A stretch of DNA of 64,000 nucleotides from Pararge aegeria (lineage: Eukaryota > Arthropoda > Insecta > Lepidoptera > Nymphalidae): assembly GCF_905163445.1 (NCBI RefSeq), contig NC_053190.1:2854501-2918500 (forward strand). The letters run 5' to 3'. The notes under the pieces were generated by a model that saw only the letters and a list, made by a program, of their open reading frames with translations, was not told the DNA's origin and searched no databases. Both the position numbers and the translations under genes were made by a program. This document shows, piece by piece, positions 10,978 to 22,531 of the stretch; positions within the stretch are counted from its first letter, which is position 1; each line of letters starts with the position of its first letter.

Positions 10978-13900
10978 TTATTTTCGAGGTCTGCCAGCAA
11001 CTTTCTTATTTCCCGCTGCCTGTTTATTTTTGCCTCCAAATGGTAGTGGATGATCTGAAAGAAAGAATAACAGCAAATGCATAACTTTGCAATACTTATT
11101 GCGGTATCACAATTACCGCAATAAGTGCATTGCAAAAAAAAAAAAAGGAAACAGACATCCATTGTTACTTATGGTATAAAATTCAATATACTTCTTCCTA
11201 TTGCACCAATTGTCGAGATGATCTACAAAAGTCCACATACACAGAACCAAGTGAGTACGATCTTTTCAAAAAAAAAAAACTGGAATGTGAAAGATAAACG
11301 TACAAGGAAGTCTAGATAGGCATGACGGCATAAGGGACCGTCATGCCAGATAACATGACGGCATAAGGGACCGTCATGCCAGATAACATGACGGCATTAC
11401 GTTGCTTAAAGTATGACCCGTGGCCGAGTGGCCTAGTACTACTAGCACAAAACGATTGAAAAGTTTGCTTTATACCACATAACAATAAAGTTAACATTTC
11501 AATGGTACCATTTGAGGCGAGTCGATGTTGAGTTATGGTATGCGAAGGCTGATATACTGTTAAATTAATACGATTTTGTTAAACAAACTTGTCTTGTCTG
11601 TTTTGTTTTAAAAACGCACCATTCGGAGTGACCTTGAGTGAAATCTCGTATGTTTTGCTCTTCGGTCGTTTCGCAGCGGGCTCCAATATCTCCGGTGTCT
11701 CACTAGGCGTGACAGTTTCTTGCGTGGCCGCCCAGCCGTCCTGTTGTATAATCGATGATATAAAGACATGATAAGATCTAATTAATTTATATACTAAGAC
11801 AACGCACACATCGCCATCGAGCCCTAAAGTAAGCGTAGCTTGTGTTATGGGTACTGAGATGACTGATGAATATTTTTATGAATAATATGCATAAATACTT
11901 ATTATCTACAAATAAACACCCAGACACTGAAAAACATTCATGCTCATCACACAAATATTTTCCAGTTGTGGGAATCGAACCCACGGCCTTGGACTCAGAA
12001 AGCAGGGTCGCTGCAAACTGCGCCAATCGGCCGTCATAAATAAAATGAGCAGTTTCATTGTAGACATGTCGAACCAACATACGGCTAGATTTTAAAAAAA
12101 ATCCTTGAAAAGTCTTAGAAGGTTTTAGTCTCCCGCAACTCCCGAAATTATATAAAGACGAGTTATAATCAATCTAGTTGAAAGTTTCCGATCGGAAATT
12201 TAATTTAGAAGTTATATCCTTACGATCCTTAAGTTAACAATCCGTTTTTTTTAAACTAATCCTTAGACAAAATATTCAAATGGCACATTCAATTTAGTAT
12301 TATCTACAGGAAAGAGTAGGAAAAGAATAGCACTGCGAAATAATTCTGTCATCTGAAGATTTTGGATTACTTGAATTTTAATTTTGGGCGTTAATCAATC
12401 AAATGTTCTAGTCGTAATTTATATTCACTCTTGCTATCCGTCCTGTATGTGGCTTTAGTACAGGATGGCTAGCTCTATTAGATTTAAGATGTGATGTTAA
12501 TCTTTTCGATTAGATTAATTTTATCAATAATTTACACCTTCGGGTGATTTGCATTTTGCAAAAATATAAATGAGAAAAATTGCCGAAGGGTCCAACGACC
12601 CAGTTGAAGGGGCTCACCTCAGGATCCTCTATCTCTGGCGCGATCGGCAGGAACGAGAGCATGTTCTCATCCTCGCCTTCCTCATCAGAGCTGCAGAACG
12701 CCGCGACGGCCTCGCAGGTTGTCACGTCCACCTGGCAACCAATATTATCTAGGATCATAATCTTTTTTTAAACCTGTGCTGTATGTTAACAGCTTTAGCT
12801 GTGGTTGTCACCGCGTATTTTTCGAAACAAGTTATTTCCCTCCAAGTTTTGATATCCGGAAAAAGTAGAATAAAAAAGGTTTTCATTATTATGAATACTG
12901 TTATATCCATGGAAATCTCAATTACAAGACGTTAGAAATGTAGTGTGGACGTCACCTTGTCGTTGCAAACTTGACTCGGACAACACAAATTGTTATTTGA
13001 TACGAAGAAAACATTAGTAGCAACTAGTGTCTTGATTGTTTTTTTAAACTACATTTCCCCTTACGCTTACAAGGGTGGTGTTAAAAAATGAAATCTAAAT
13101 CTAGTATTTCCAGAGATTAGCGCGTTAAAACATTTTCATCCCCTATTTACTCCCATTGGGGGTAGAATTTAAAAAAAGTTATATAGCATAATATAGCCTC
13201 CCTCAAAAATTGAGCTATCAAAATATGGAAACGAGATTTTTCAAATTCAAAGCCAAAGTCAAAAATTTCTTTATTCAAATAGGCACATAGATGGCACTTT
13301 TGATGCGTCGTTTATATACAGAATGTGTGAATAGTAGTGAGAAGTTAAAACGAAGTTAAAGTTTAGTGAGTAAACTTAAAACTAAAGCTACGAGGGTTCC
13401 AAACGCGCCCTGGTCTAAGAAGAAGTCCACAACAAACTTAGCAGAGTGTTCTTTTTGTTATCACCAATTCAAATTATCATTTGAAATTTCGCTGTTTATT
13501 ACACTTGAACGGCCGATTGGCGCAGTGGGCATCGACCCTGCTTTCTGAGTCCAATGCCGTGGGTTCAATTCCCACAACTGGACAATATTTGTGTGATGAA
13601 CATGAATGTTTTTCAGTGTCTAGGTGTTTATCTATATATTATAAGTATTTATGTATATTATTCATAAAAAATATTCATCAGTTAACTTAGTACCCATAAC
13701 ATAAGCTACGCTTACTTTGGGACTAGATGGCGAGGTGTGTATTGTAGTATATTTATTTATTTATTCCAGAGGTAAGCGCGTTCGAACCTACAAACAACGA
13801 CAAACAAACTGTCCAGCTTTGTTATTACAACATACATACATACCTCAACTTCTTCATCGTCTTTGCTTTCGCCAGCCTGATCCACCGAGCGGTCTTCGTC

Positions 13901-16861
13901 TTCCACATCGAACTCGCTCTCCCGCTCCTCATATTCCACATTTTCGTCGAGCTCTTTGAAGTCCGGCGCGAAGGCCGACCAGTTCTCCACTTGGTTCTGC
14001 GCCCAGATTGACACAACTCCTGGAAAGTTTTATATTAAGTGGTTATTTCGGCAGTAGTCTTTTTTCAGTAGATTAGCCCTTGTCTGAAATCTCACCTGGT
14101 GGTGAGTGATGATGCAGAAGCCCTTGACATAGGCTCCATCACAATGTAAACATCGAGGCCATCCAGCCAGCGGCTTGCATAGAGGGTATGCACAGGGTAT
14201 GCAGATTATATAAAATGAAGAAAATCTCCAGTACGAGTTATGAAAACTTAAGGGTGGGCTTTTTATAACTCTTGCAATGCCTATCCTTAATTTTTTTTTA
14301 ACTGGTAATGGATTTTTTTTTTCTTTTTTTTTTATCCACCCGCTTAGTGCATAAAATGTGCATACCATGTGCCATCCAGCTCCTCGACATTTTTATTAGC
14401 TAGCCAACCTTTTGACCTAGTGCAGTGTTTTTTTTTTTAAATATATAGTCAAGTGCTTGGCTGCAATCACACCTGAAGGTAAGTGATGATGCAGCCTACG
14501 ATGAAGCGCGAATCTTAAGTAATACCTACAAATGTAATATCTTAAATAAATATACTACAACAATATACACACCGCCATCTAGATCTAGCCCCAAAGTAAG
14601 CAAAGCTTGTGTTATGGGAACTAACATGACTGACGAATATTTTTTTTCAGGAATAATACATATAAACACCCAGACACTAAAAAACACTCATGTCCACGAC
14701 ACAAACATTTTCCAGTTGTGGGAATCGAGCCCACGGCCTTGGACTCAAAAACTGCCCATCTGCAAACTGCGCCAATCGGCTTTCTTGTGTGGTATTTAAC
14801 TTACCAGCGCTTATGCTGGCTATGATGGGTCGTATGGGATGCCACACCACGTCCAACAGCAGTTCTCCTTTAGTGCCGTGGAGGATTTTCACCAAGTTCC
14901 CAATGGACTTCTCCCATATGTATAGCGCGTGTTGTCTGGCCGAGCCAGCGCATATGTATTCGCCGTCGCCAGAGAAACAGCACTTCTTCCACGTCGTTCT
15001 GGCAGTAGTATAAAAAGAGTACTTTACAGAGAAGCAGGAGTTTTGTTACTTATATAACTTTATTTTATTTTATTCATTAGGTTTTATTACAAACACACAT
15101 ACACTAATACTACCGTTTTTTTATAAAATTTAAACTATTCTATTTAAGTGTAATGTTTTCTTAAAAGTAAACACAGCATATCAAAATATAAAAGTTACAG
15201 TTATATCAACTAAATGACACTTTCACGTAACTATCCTCTTGGTCAGTGGATAGTTACGTACTCCCGTGGTGACACCTGGTACAAGGTGCCAACTGAAAAT
15301 CAGCGCTGTATGCACCTTTATCTAGGTTGTGCCACACATAACATACATGGTTTCGTTGATATTGTGTGGTGAAATATAAAAAAAAATACTTTCTAAGAGA
15401 AGTGAAATTTTTATAGCCGCACCAGCCCGTTCCTTATAAGAACTTCTTTCGCCAAAGGTTGTCTCGGAGAGATCGCTTTAGCTATAAGACCGCCTTTGCA
15501 AACCTAAACTAGTTTTTTATTATTTTTTATTTGTAAATGTGTTTCTCTTTGTATTTTGTTTTTGTGGTTGCAATAAAGAATTTAATAATAATAATAGTAT
15601 AATAAGAAGATTAGATAAAACCACAAGAAATCGTTTCGAAAACGATTGCTAGGTATTATTAAATAAAAGTGATACTTTTCTTACTTGTTAACAAGATCTT
15701 GCAGCTTCTGAATTGGCTCCGGTTCGCCATTCATTCCAGATTTCACTACAGTGTTTGTGTCGTACACCCTGATGACTCGGTCTGAAGTATTCACGAGGAA
15801 GCAGCTGCGAAGTAAAAGTAACCGTTAGTTAACAATCATTTTTACACATTTGTTCACGGTCATTTTTATATAAAACTTGTCATAATTATTTAAAAACCCC
15901 GCCTTTCAATATAATTTACATTGAGATTGCAGTGAAGGGCTACCTGAAGCTTTGTAGTGTAATAAAAAAAAGTAATCCATAATTTAAGAAGACAAGCCGT
16001 ATGGGCAAGAATACATTATTATACATATAACTCTTCATTTTTATACCACAACACTAACGTGTCATAACATGTCATTGCTGCGACAGCTGAACCAAGATTT
16101 TGGAGGGCAGATGATAAGGATAGCTATAAATTGGCTGGATATGATCTGCATTCTGCATACATGTGATAGAGAGAAGAGATGTTTTATGTAACAAAAATAG
16201 AAAAAAAGGAAAGGAGATAACACGCCACCCTGAGGTACCCCAGCCGTAACATCACACCGAGACGAAAATGGCCCGGTTGACGGTCATTGAGGTACCTCCG
16301 AAACCAGTCTATTACTGATGGAGATACGTGAATAGAGCGTAAAAGACTCAAGCAAGCTGTCAAACGTCAACTGTGTTAAATGCATTGCTAAAGTCAAGCA
16401 GAATAAGAATACTAAATATACTATGTAGATATTTTGTTTGATTGAAGAAAAAAATTATAGTTACAATTGCTACTCGAAATAACTTACTCTCCTCTTCTGG
16501 CAAACTCGATACTCTTGATCCCAGTAGTACTGGATGTGCCAACGGTTATTTTGAAGCTGGCTTTCACGGTCAGTGTCTGCGGGTCGAGTATCAATATCTT
16601 CCCTTTGGCATTGCCGGTGTACACATAGTCGCCTCGCCTGTCGAACGACGCTATGACGTTGATATCACCCTACAAATAAAATTCAGTAGAAATAGAGCTT
16701 TTTGTGACAAAACTCGCCCGGGTAAGTACTTCCACCATGCGTCTTTCTGCCGGTAAGCACCATTTTTGGAATAATGTGTTTCGGTCTGAACGGCGTGAAT
16801 GCCGGTGTAATGACAGTCACATGAGGCTGTACTTCTACGCCTCATGATGATGGAAACAGGG

Positions 16862-16893
<32 letters not shown>

Positions 16894-19800
16894 CTTATAT
16901 AATATATAAACATGTATAACATATAAACATATATTATACTAGCTGTTGCCCGCGACTTCGTCTGCGTTTGATTTTGTTTTTAAAGTATTCAGTATCGCTA
17001 AGCCTTAAATGAGTATAGTTGTATATACATATGACATGTGACTGTTAATTAATTATAGACAAATAATTTGCAATAAAATAAAATTGTGACTTTACTTAAA
17101 GATCTAAGCTATCCTATCTCTTAAGTTGGACCAGACTGCTCACGGTGTGCCAATTTAATTTAAAATCGGTTCAGTAGTTTAGGAGTCCATCGCGGACAAA
17201 CATCGTGACAGGAGATTTATATATATTAAGATATACTAGCTGACCCGTGCAACTTCCAAATCGGTTATAACCGGAAAACACGAATAAAATTACATTTCCT
17301 AATAATGAATCCTAGCTAGATCGATTTATCGCCCCCGAAACCCCCTGTATACTAAATTTCATGAAAATCTTTGGAGCCGATTCCGAGATTCCAATTATAT
17401 ATATATATTATTTTTTTGCAATTCTTGTATATATATATATATATATATATATATACAAGAATTGCTCGTTTAAAGATATAAGATTAATATTATAAATGTG
17501 AAATTGTAGATCGATAGTTTGTTATACAAAAACGACTGAGCGGATTTGTATGAAATTTGACACGGAAAAGAACATAGGCTATCTTTTATCCCGGGAAATA
17601 AGAAAGTTAAGAGTAAAAAACCTGAATGTATGCGAACGAAGTCGCGGGTATCAGCTAGTAAACTATAAAAAATTAAAGAAATAAACGAAATATGTCGCTT
17701 TAGACTGGATAACAATAGAAATCTACATCTCAATTTTAGCATCGGCGTCTAGACCGTGGTTTATTTAGCAACCGCTTTGGCTGCAAAAGCCAGTGATGTG
17801 CATTCAAGCTCGGTCAGCTCTGAAATTTTCAGGTGTTATTAAAAAAACAAAATAAACTGAAGTGGCGACCCCACACCGATTACCAAAAAAACCCTAGATA
17901 GAAAACATCAAGCAAGTCATATGGATACACAAGACTTTAGTATGGAAACCTCTTCCAGTCTAAGGCAAGAATGATTATGCTAATAAAGATAGTAGATTCT
18001 ACTTACATCATCATCTATAGGTAGTATCTTATGGTCACCATCGGTATCCACCAATAAAGCTGCATGCCTCATGGGGCACACAAGAAATCGTTTGTCGTTT
18101 CTTGGATCAAACTGTACTCTTAGAATAGCTGTTGGGAACCTGTAGCGTTGCTCACACTCTCCCGAAAGAACGTCCCATATACAGACATTGTGATCTGTTG
18201 AGGCTGATAACAACTGGAATAGTGAAGTTTTAATTTTATTTGATATAGCTCCATGAGTTTTCCTTTGCAGGATTTACATAGCGTGGCCCAGAACACGAAC
18301 TGAATAACTAATATTACTGAAATATTTCTATAAAAATTGGTTGTCTTTTTTAACCAATCGCAAAATTATAGGCACACCTATAGCGGTTTGAGGATTTCTT
18401 AAAGTAACTTGTGCAATTGCTTTCAAAAAGCACCGTTTGGTCAAGTGAAACTGATGAAAGTCTCAGGGTTTGCTTCTGGATGGCAACTACACAATAATAA
18501 GTATTGCACAGGTTGTGATTTGATTATGGTATATAGATGGTAAGCAGTTTATGCATGTCACAATAAAAGAGCTGATGGGAGAACTCTTGAACCATTATCA
18601 CCCCAGTTTTGGGAAAAGCAATATTTTGTAAAGGTTATGGGCAATTGGCATTTGGCTGTTGTAGCTTAGATAATTATTTTTACAAGATTTTTAAGCTGGT
18701 GCCAAATAAAATGTAGAAAATTACTTGTTTTGTAGCACAATCTAGAGATGGAATTCAAGTTTTCAATTTAATTAATTTTTTGTTACAATTAAATGATTGA
18801 TTTAATTTTTTTTTTGTTCTATGTACTTTTTGTGGTGTGCAATAAAAGTATATTTATTCATTCATTCATTCATTGATTTATTAAATAGTGTTAACTACTA
18901 CATGCAATTTGAAAATATATTTTTTTATTATACAAATCATTTTTTGAACAAGTTATAGACTGAGACTTTATAACTATTATACTTGTTGTTGTAACAACAA
19001 AAAAATTTAATTGATCTGTTACTATTTAACGATTAGTTCCAGTTACAGGTACCTTTTTACAGTTTCGCGACCAACTCAAGCTGCAGACAGGGAATACGTG
19101 GGCTGATATTGACTTGGCTATGCCTCGAGTTAGGAAGTCCCATATGAATATCCTGCCATCATTGCATCCTACAGCTAAGAGAGTGCCACGTCTATTGAAT
19201 GCACATGTTGCTGCCAGGGATATTGAGTCTAAAGCACCATCAAATTCCTGAAAAATAAACATTAGTATTTAACAACTGCTTTGTGATTAGTAGTTTTGTT
19301 TAAGAACTGTTACATACAAATTCTCAAAACAGTTATATCCTATGCTATGGAACTTAAGGCTCTGGGTTCTGGGTTTCTAGAATTGTTAAATATTGTATTT
19401 TTGCTAAACATTCTCAGTACTAGCCTTGAGTTCAGTAATTGGGAGTGTCTTGTCACGTGACTCTGAGAGTTTGTAAAACCAAATATCTCAGACACAACAA
19501 CTGATAATAAATAAAAATTTAAGCCTTTGAACCCAAAAGCGGGAGTGGAATGTGATGAAAGCTGTGGGTTGGATTTGACTTTCAGGGGGCCGAGTTCGAA
19601 TCCCAGGTCATATGTATAACTTTTCATAGATATGTGCTATTTAAGCAATTAAAATATTACTTGCTTCAATGGTGACAGAAAACATCGTGAGGAAATCTGC
19701 ATGCCTGAGAGTTCTACATAATGTGTGTTCTCCAAAGGCGTGGCCTGAGTGGTGGACTACGGCCTATAGTGGGCCGGTGGGTTGAATGTGATGATGAACC

Positions 19801-20097
19801 CAAAAGCATAGTGGGTTTATGCTTTTAAACCTTCTTACCTATGAGATAGGAGGTATGTGCTCAATAGTAGGGCTTTATCATGATGATGTTCTGAGCAACC
19901 AGATATTTCCGTGTAATTAAAGTTAATAGCAATGCAATTTTTTTTTAATTGAATTTTACAAACCTCTGGATAGTTTTGGCCAAACGACTCTGAAATGGAA
20001 ATAAAATAATAAATGTTTACAACGCAATTATAACTTATTGTATGCAAGTTACTAAAAATATAACCAATGTTTACTTACCGAGTAACTCTAAATTCAT
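10978..20097 (-). CDS. Rbbp5: RbBP5, WD40 subunit of SET1/MLL H3K4 methyltransferase complexes (complete)
   Basis: Eleven coding exons on the minus strand: 20079-20097, 19964-19989, 19053-19247, 18007-18213, 16488-16669, 15685-15804, 14805-14998, 13844-14019, 12618-12731, 11620-11740, 10978-11054. They sum to 1431 nt, 476 aa (human about 538). The protein starts MNLELLESFGQNYPE, the family start. WD-repeat sequence fills roughly residues 20-325 (LLAVGCNDGRIFIWDFLTRG, TDHNVCIWDVLSG). Residues 326-373 hold the conserved acidic hinge (FAPDFKELDENVEYEERE) that in the family contacts ASH2L and activates MLL. The WDR5-binding core VDVT falls exactly at the start of exon 9, followed by AAFCSSDEE and LPIAPEIEDPE. 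The last exon is used in the frame DHPLPFGG...AGRPRK, matching the basic tail of the family. Exon 10 is followed by a donor (GTGCGT at 11619); reading past it gives a false end. Acts in the nucleus with WDR5, ASH2L and DPY30. Confidence 0.97.
11087..11135. repeat. Near-perfect hairpin in the last RbBP5 intron
   Basis: Left arm 11087-11106 (TTGCAATACTTATTGCGGTA) pairs with 11114-11135, interrupted only by a 2-nt bulge; spacer 7 nt. The right arm abuts a poly(A) run. It lies 33 nt upstream of the last-exon acceptor. Confidence 0.85.
11322..11397. repeat. 33-bp tandem repeat whose unit is itself a hairpin
   Basis: Units start at 11322, 11355 and 11388 (2.3 copies). Each contains GCATGACGG and, about 9 nt on, CCGTCATGC, so each copy can fold alone or pair with its neighbour. 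It lies in the last RbBP5 intron. Confidence 0.9.
11790..12037 (-). mobile_element. tRNA-derived SINE family A, full copy
   Basis: On the minus strand: tRNA-like head (GGCCGATTGGCGCAGT as A box, GGTTCGATTCCCACAACTGG as B box region), then the fixed body (CACTGAAAAACATTCA complement, AGTACCCATAACACAAGC) and an A/T tail. It lies 49 nt from the exon 10 acceptor of RbBP5 (11740), tail towards the exon. Confidence 0.9.
13238..13480 (-). mobile_element. LINE family A, 3' tail
   Basis: Only the 3' UTR and tail (AAAGTCAAAGTCAAA... on the plus strand) of LINE A, in RbBP5 intron 8, next to a SINE A copy. Confidence 0.8.
13509..13766 (+). mobile_element. tRNA-derived SINE family A, full copy
   Basis: Head GGCCGATTGGCGCAGTGGGC, B box GGTTCAATTCC, body and ATTTATTTATT tail. 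It lies 77 bp from exon 8 of RbBP5, opposite in orientation to the gene. Confidence 0.9.
14166..14330. mobile_element. MITE remnant related to the element at 58954
   Basis: Shares GCATAGAGGGTATGCACAGG and TATATAAAATGAAG with the foldback element at 58954-59096 but has lost clear ends. It lies in RbBP5 intron 7. Confidence 0.45.
14547..14786 (-). mobile_element. tRNA-derived SINE family A, beside a splice donor
   Basis: Full minus-strand copy in RbBP5 intron 7. Its tRNA-like head ends only about 18 nt from the 5' splice site of exon 7 (14804). Confidence 0.9.
15396..15597 (+). mobile_element. LINE family C, 3' tail
   Basis: Carries the family block GAGAGATCGCTTTAGCTATAAG ending at CCGCCTTTGC, and the tail GCAATAAAGAATTTAATAATAA. 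Non-coding. Confidence 0.7.
16939..17231 (-). mobile_element. Non-autonomous Helitron, second family
   Basis: On the minus strand it starts TCTTAATATATATAAATCTC after A and ends CGGGCAACAGCTAG before T, about 293 bp. A plus-strand copy with a changed end (CTAC) lies at 46573-46875. RbBP5 intron 4. Confidence 0.8.
17236..17410 (-). mobile_element. Helitron-like fragment
   Basis: Ends CACGGGTCAGCTAG on the minus strand, 4 bp from the previous element; the 5' side runs into AT repeats, so the start is uncertain. Confidence 0.6.
17418..17465. repeat. Palindromic (TA)n repeat
   Basis: GCAATTCTTG, a run of alternating TA, then CAAGAATTGC: a perfect 48-bp palindrome. Long AT palindromes can extrude as cruciforms. 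Confidence 0.9.
17480..17658 (+). mobile_element. Helitron-like element
   Basis: Ends AACGAAGTCGCGGGTATCAG then CTAG (17655-17658) before T. The start is placed near 17480 from TAATATTATAAATGTG. The third Helitron-type piece in 740 bp of RbBP5 intron 4. Confidence 0.6.
19560..19797 (+). mobile_element. tRNA-derived SINE family C
   Basis: Head with GAGTTCGAATCCCAGG (B box), body AACATCGTGAGGAAATCTGC, tail GATGATGAA. RbBP5 intron 2. Confidence 0.8.
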
Positions 20098-20560
20098 GAT
20101 TGTTATTTTAAAGTTCCTTACTTGCTATGGTATAAAAATCGCATATAACATATTATTGTCAGCCGTGATTTGAGGATATAGCAAATATATCGTATTCGTT
20201 CAATTTGCCATTTGACTCGTAAAATAGTAAACAATGAAGAAAGACGCCTCGAGCCAAAACAATCTTTTCGGCTATTTTGGCATTCGTCACTGTCTATGTC
20301 AATTGTCACTGTGAATGACAGCGACAGGAGTCTGTTATTTGCGGTTCGGATTTGGCAATGATCAACTCCCATACAGTCTACGCCAAAGATATGATATTTT
20401 CTACGTTTTGACCGATTTGAAATAATGAGTACATACTGACTCAGACACCCTTCTGCCAACTTTGGCACTGTTCGGCTTAGCGCCTCTACAGTTCAAAATT
20501 ACCTAACTTTATCGATCACTAGATGCCATTGTAGTGACTGAAATCGAAAAAGACCTGATG
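20098..20560 (-). other. RbBP5 5' flank and probable promoter region
   Basis: Upstream of the RbBP5 ATG (20097) up to the LINE at 20942 there is no other gene. The 5' UTR and promoter must lie here or be split further upstream. No TATA box is obvious. Confidence 0.4.
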
Positions 20561-20941
20561 GTATGACGTTCGTTCCTTGGAGGCTGTTCGCTTGCTTGGG
20601 ATGGCACACACAGTCAACGTCATCATGGTGGGTGCGGCTGCTACCAGTACCGAGCAGACCACGAGGCGTAAATGTGAAAGCTTTAATTGCAGGTGTATTA
20701 TTGTAACTTTTAGTTTAGATACTGTGGGGCCGTTGGGACAGGGAACTAGTTATTTTTAAGAAATTTTCAAAAAGGGTGTCCAAATCACCAATCCAATCAG
20801 GGTGGAAAAATAAACATAGTTCTTGCGCTCTACTTAACGCTTTAGCGTTAGCGCTGTAGCGTTGTAAATACCTACCTAGGTAACGATAGGTAAAGTTGAG
20901 TAAACGCATAAAGTAAAAAAAAGAACCCTCATTCAGCCATT

Positions 20942-22400
20942 CAAAGTCAAAGTCAAATATTTCTTTATTCAAATAGGCACATAGATGGCACTTTTGATGC
21001 GTTATTATATACAAAATGTTTACATAGCAGTGAGTAGTGATGGCGATAACTACAATCGTAAACTTCTACGAGGGTTCCAATCGCGCCCTGGTCTAAGAAG
21101 AAGCCCACAACAAACTTAGCCGGGTGTTCTTTTTGTTATCACCATCTCACATTGTCATTAGAAAATATTTAAGAAACAACCTGGTTAGAGCAATTGTTTA
21201 CACCCAAGCTTTTTTATCGTTTACGTAATCCTTTATACTATAATAGGACTTTTCTATAAGCTTTCGCTTAATACAAACTTTGAACTTCTTTAGTGACTTC
21301 CCCAAGATATCAACCGGTAATTTACTGTAAAATTGTATACAATTTCCTTTAAATGAATTGCTTATTTTGTGTCGTCTAGTGTACTGCACTGCAATTTTAT
21401 TTTTGCTTCTAACGTTCAAATTATTGCAGTCACATTTTCTTTTAAATTTTGATATATTTTTGTGAACATAAATTAAATTTTTAAATATGTATTGGCTATA
21501 GAGTGTCATTAAATTTACCTTTCAATGACTCTCTCGGACCCATTTTATAGATCGCACGAACAGCCTTCTTCTGCAGCACGAAAATAGTGCCAATATCAGC
21601 AGCATTACCCCATAGTAAAATTCCATATGACATAATGCTGTGAAAGTAACTAAAATAGACTAGCCTAGCAGTTTCTATGTCTGTCAGGTGGCGTATCTTC
21701 TTTACTGCATAGGCAGCAGAACTAATCCTGTTCGATAAATTATTTACATGAGGGCCCCATTGAAGTTTAGCATCTAACGTTGTTCCTAGAAATACTGTTG
21801 TATCCACCGGATTCAATTCCTCATTATTAAGTTGTATAGTGGTTTTTACATGTTTAACATTTGGTAATGTGAATTTTATGCACTTAGTTTTATTTTCATT
21901 TAAAACCAAATTATTAGCTTCAAACCATTGTACTACTTTAGCGAGATAATTGTTTACATCGTCTAAAGCTAATTCACGTCTCTTAATTTTGAACATACGT
22001 GATGTATTATCAGCAAACAATACTATCCCGTGATTGTCCTTAACAAGGTAAGGCAGGTCATTAATGTAAATAAGGAATAGAAAAGGTCCTAATATAGAAC
22101 CCTGTGGAACACCAATTTTCACAAATGACCAATGGGTCATTTAGACGTGACTGGTAGACGTTAATGGAAAGCGGTCTAATGAGACCGCTTTCCATTAACG
22201 TCTACCATTTGCACCCTATCACGCAAGTAGTAACTAATCAAGTCGAGAGCTACACCCTGAATTCCATAGTGGTGTAGTTTTCTGACTAACGTTTCATGTA
22301 CAACACAATCAAACGCCTTAGACAAATCACAGAACACACCAAGTGCATCATGTGACTCCTCCCAAGCTTTAGGGATATTTTGACGACAGACTAAACAATG
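20942..22400 (-). mobile_element. LINE family A, longest RT copy, defective
   Basis: On the minus strand it codes the RT palm: motif A (DLSKAFDCV near 22310), motif B (GVPQGSILGP near 22090), motif C read as FADN at 22006-22020 instead of FADD, then thumb and C-terminus to KAWV (21198). A 14-nt deletion relative to the copy at 5960-7651 shifts the frame near 21505. A 25-bp hairpin (22153-22206) interrupts the protein between motifs A and B. Truncated at the 5' end near 22400; the tail is the TTTGAC repeat at 20942. Lies between RbBP5 and the flippase. Confidence 0.9.
22153..22206. repeat. Perfect 25-bp hairpin inside an RT copy
   Basis: Arms 22153-22177 and 22182-22206 are exact reverse complements with a 4-nt loop (AATG). 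The right arm, on the minus strand, reads through the normal RT sequence RVQMVDVNGKRS; the left arm repeats it inverted and brings stops. Confidence 0.97.
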
Positions 22401-22531
22401 GAAGCGGTGATCAGAAATAAAAAAATCAAGATACTTACTTTAGATTTTGAATTCTTAAAATAATTTTAAATTATAATACGCTGAGTAATATATGTTACAA
22501 TAATTAATAATTTAATAACTTTAAAGAACTT

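Noticed and set aside
11579..11809. Open frame continuing past RbBP5 exon 10
   Set aside because: It ends in non-conserved residues (LKQNRQDKFV), whereas splicing at 11619 gives the conserved tail.
11940..12037. tRNA-like sequences with A and B boxes (also at 13509, 14786, 36715, 40050, 42747, 44880, 61395)
   Set aside because: They are heads of repeated SINEs with the same body and tail, and they lack a complete cloverleaf; not tRNA genes.
20118..20468. 116-codon minus-strand ORF above RbBP5
   Set aside because: No conserved residues and it lies in the presumed 5' UTR/promoter; not supported.
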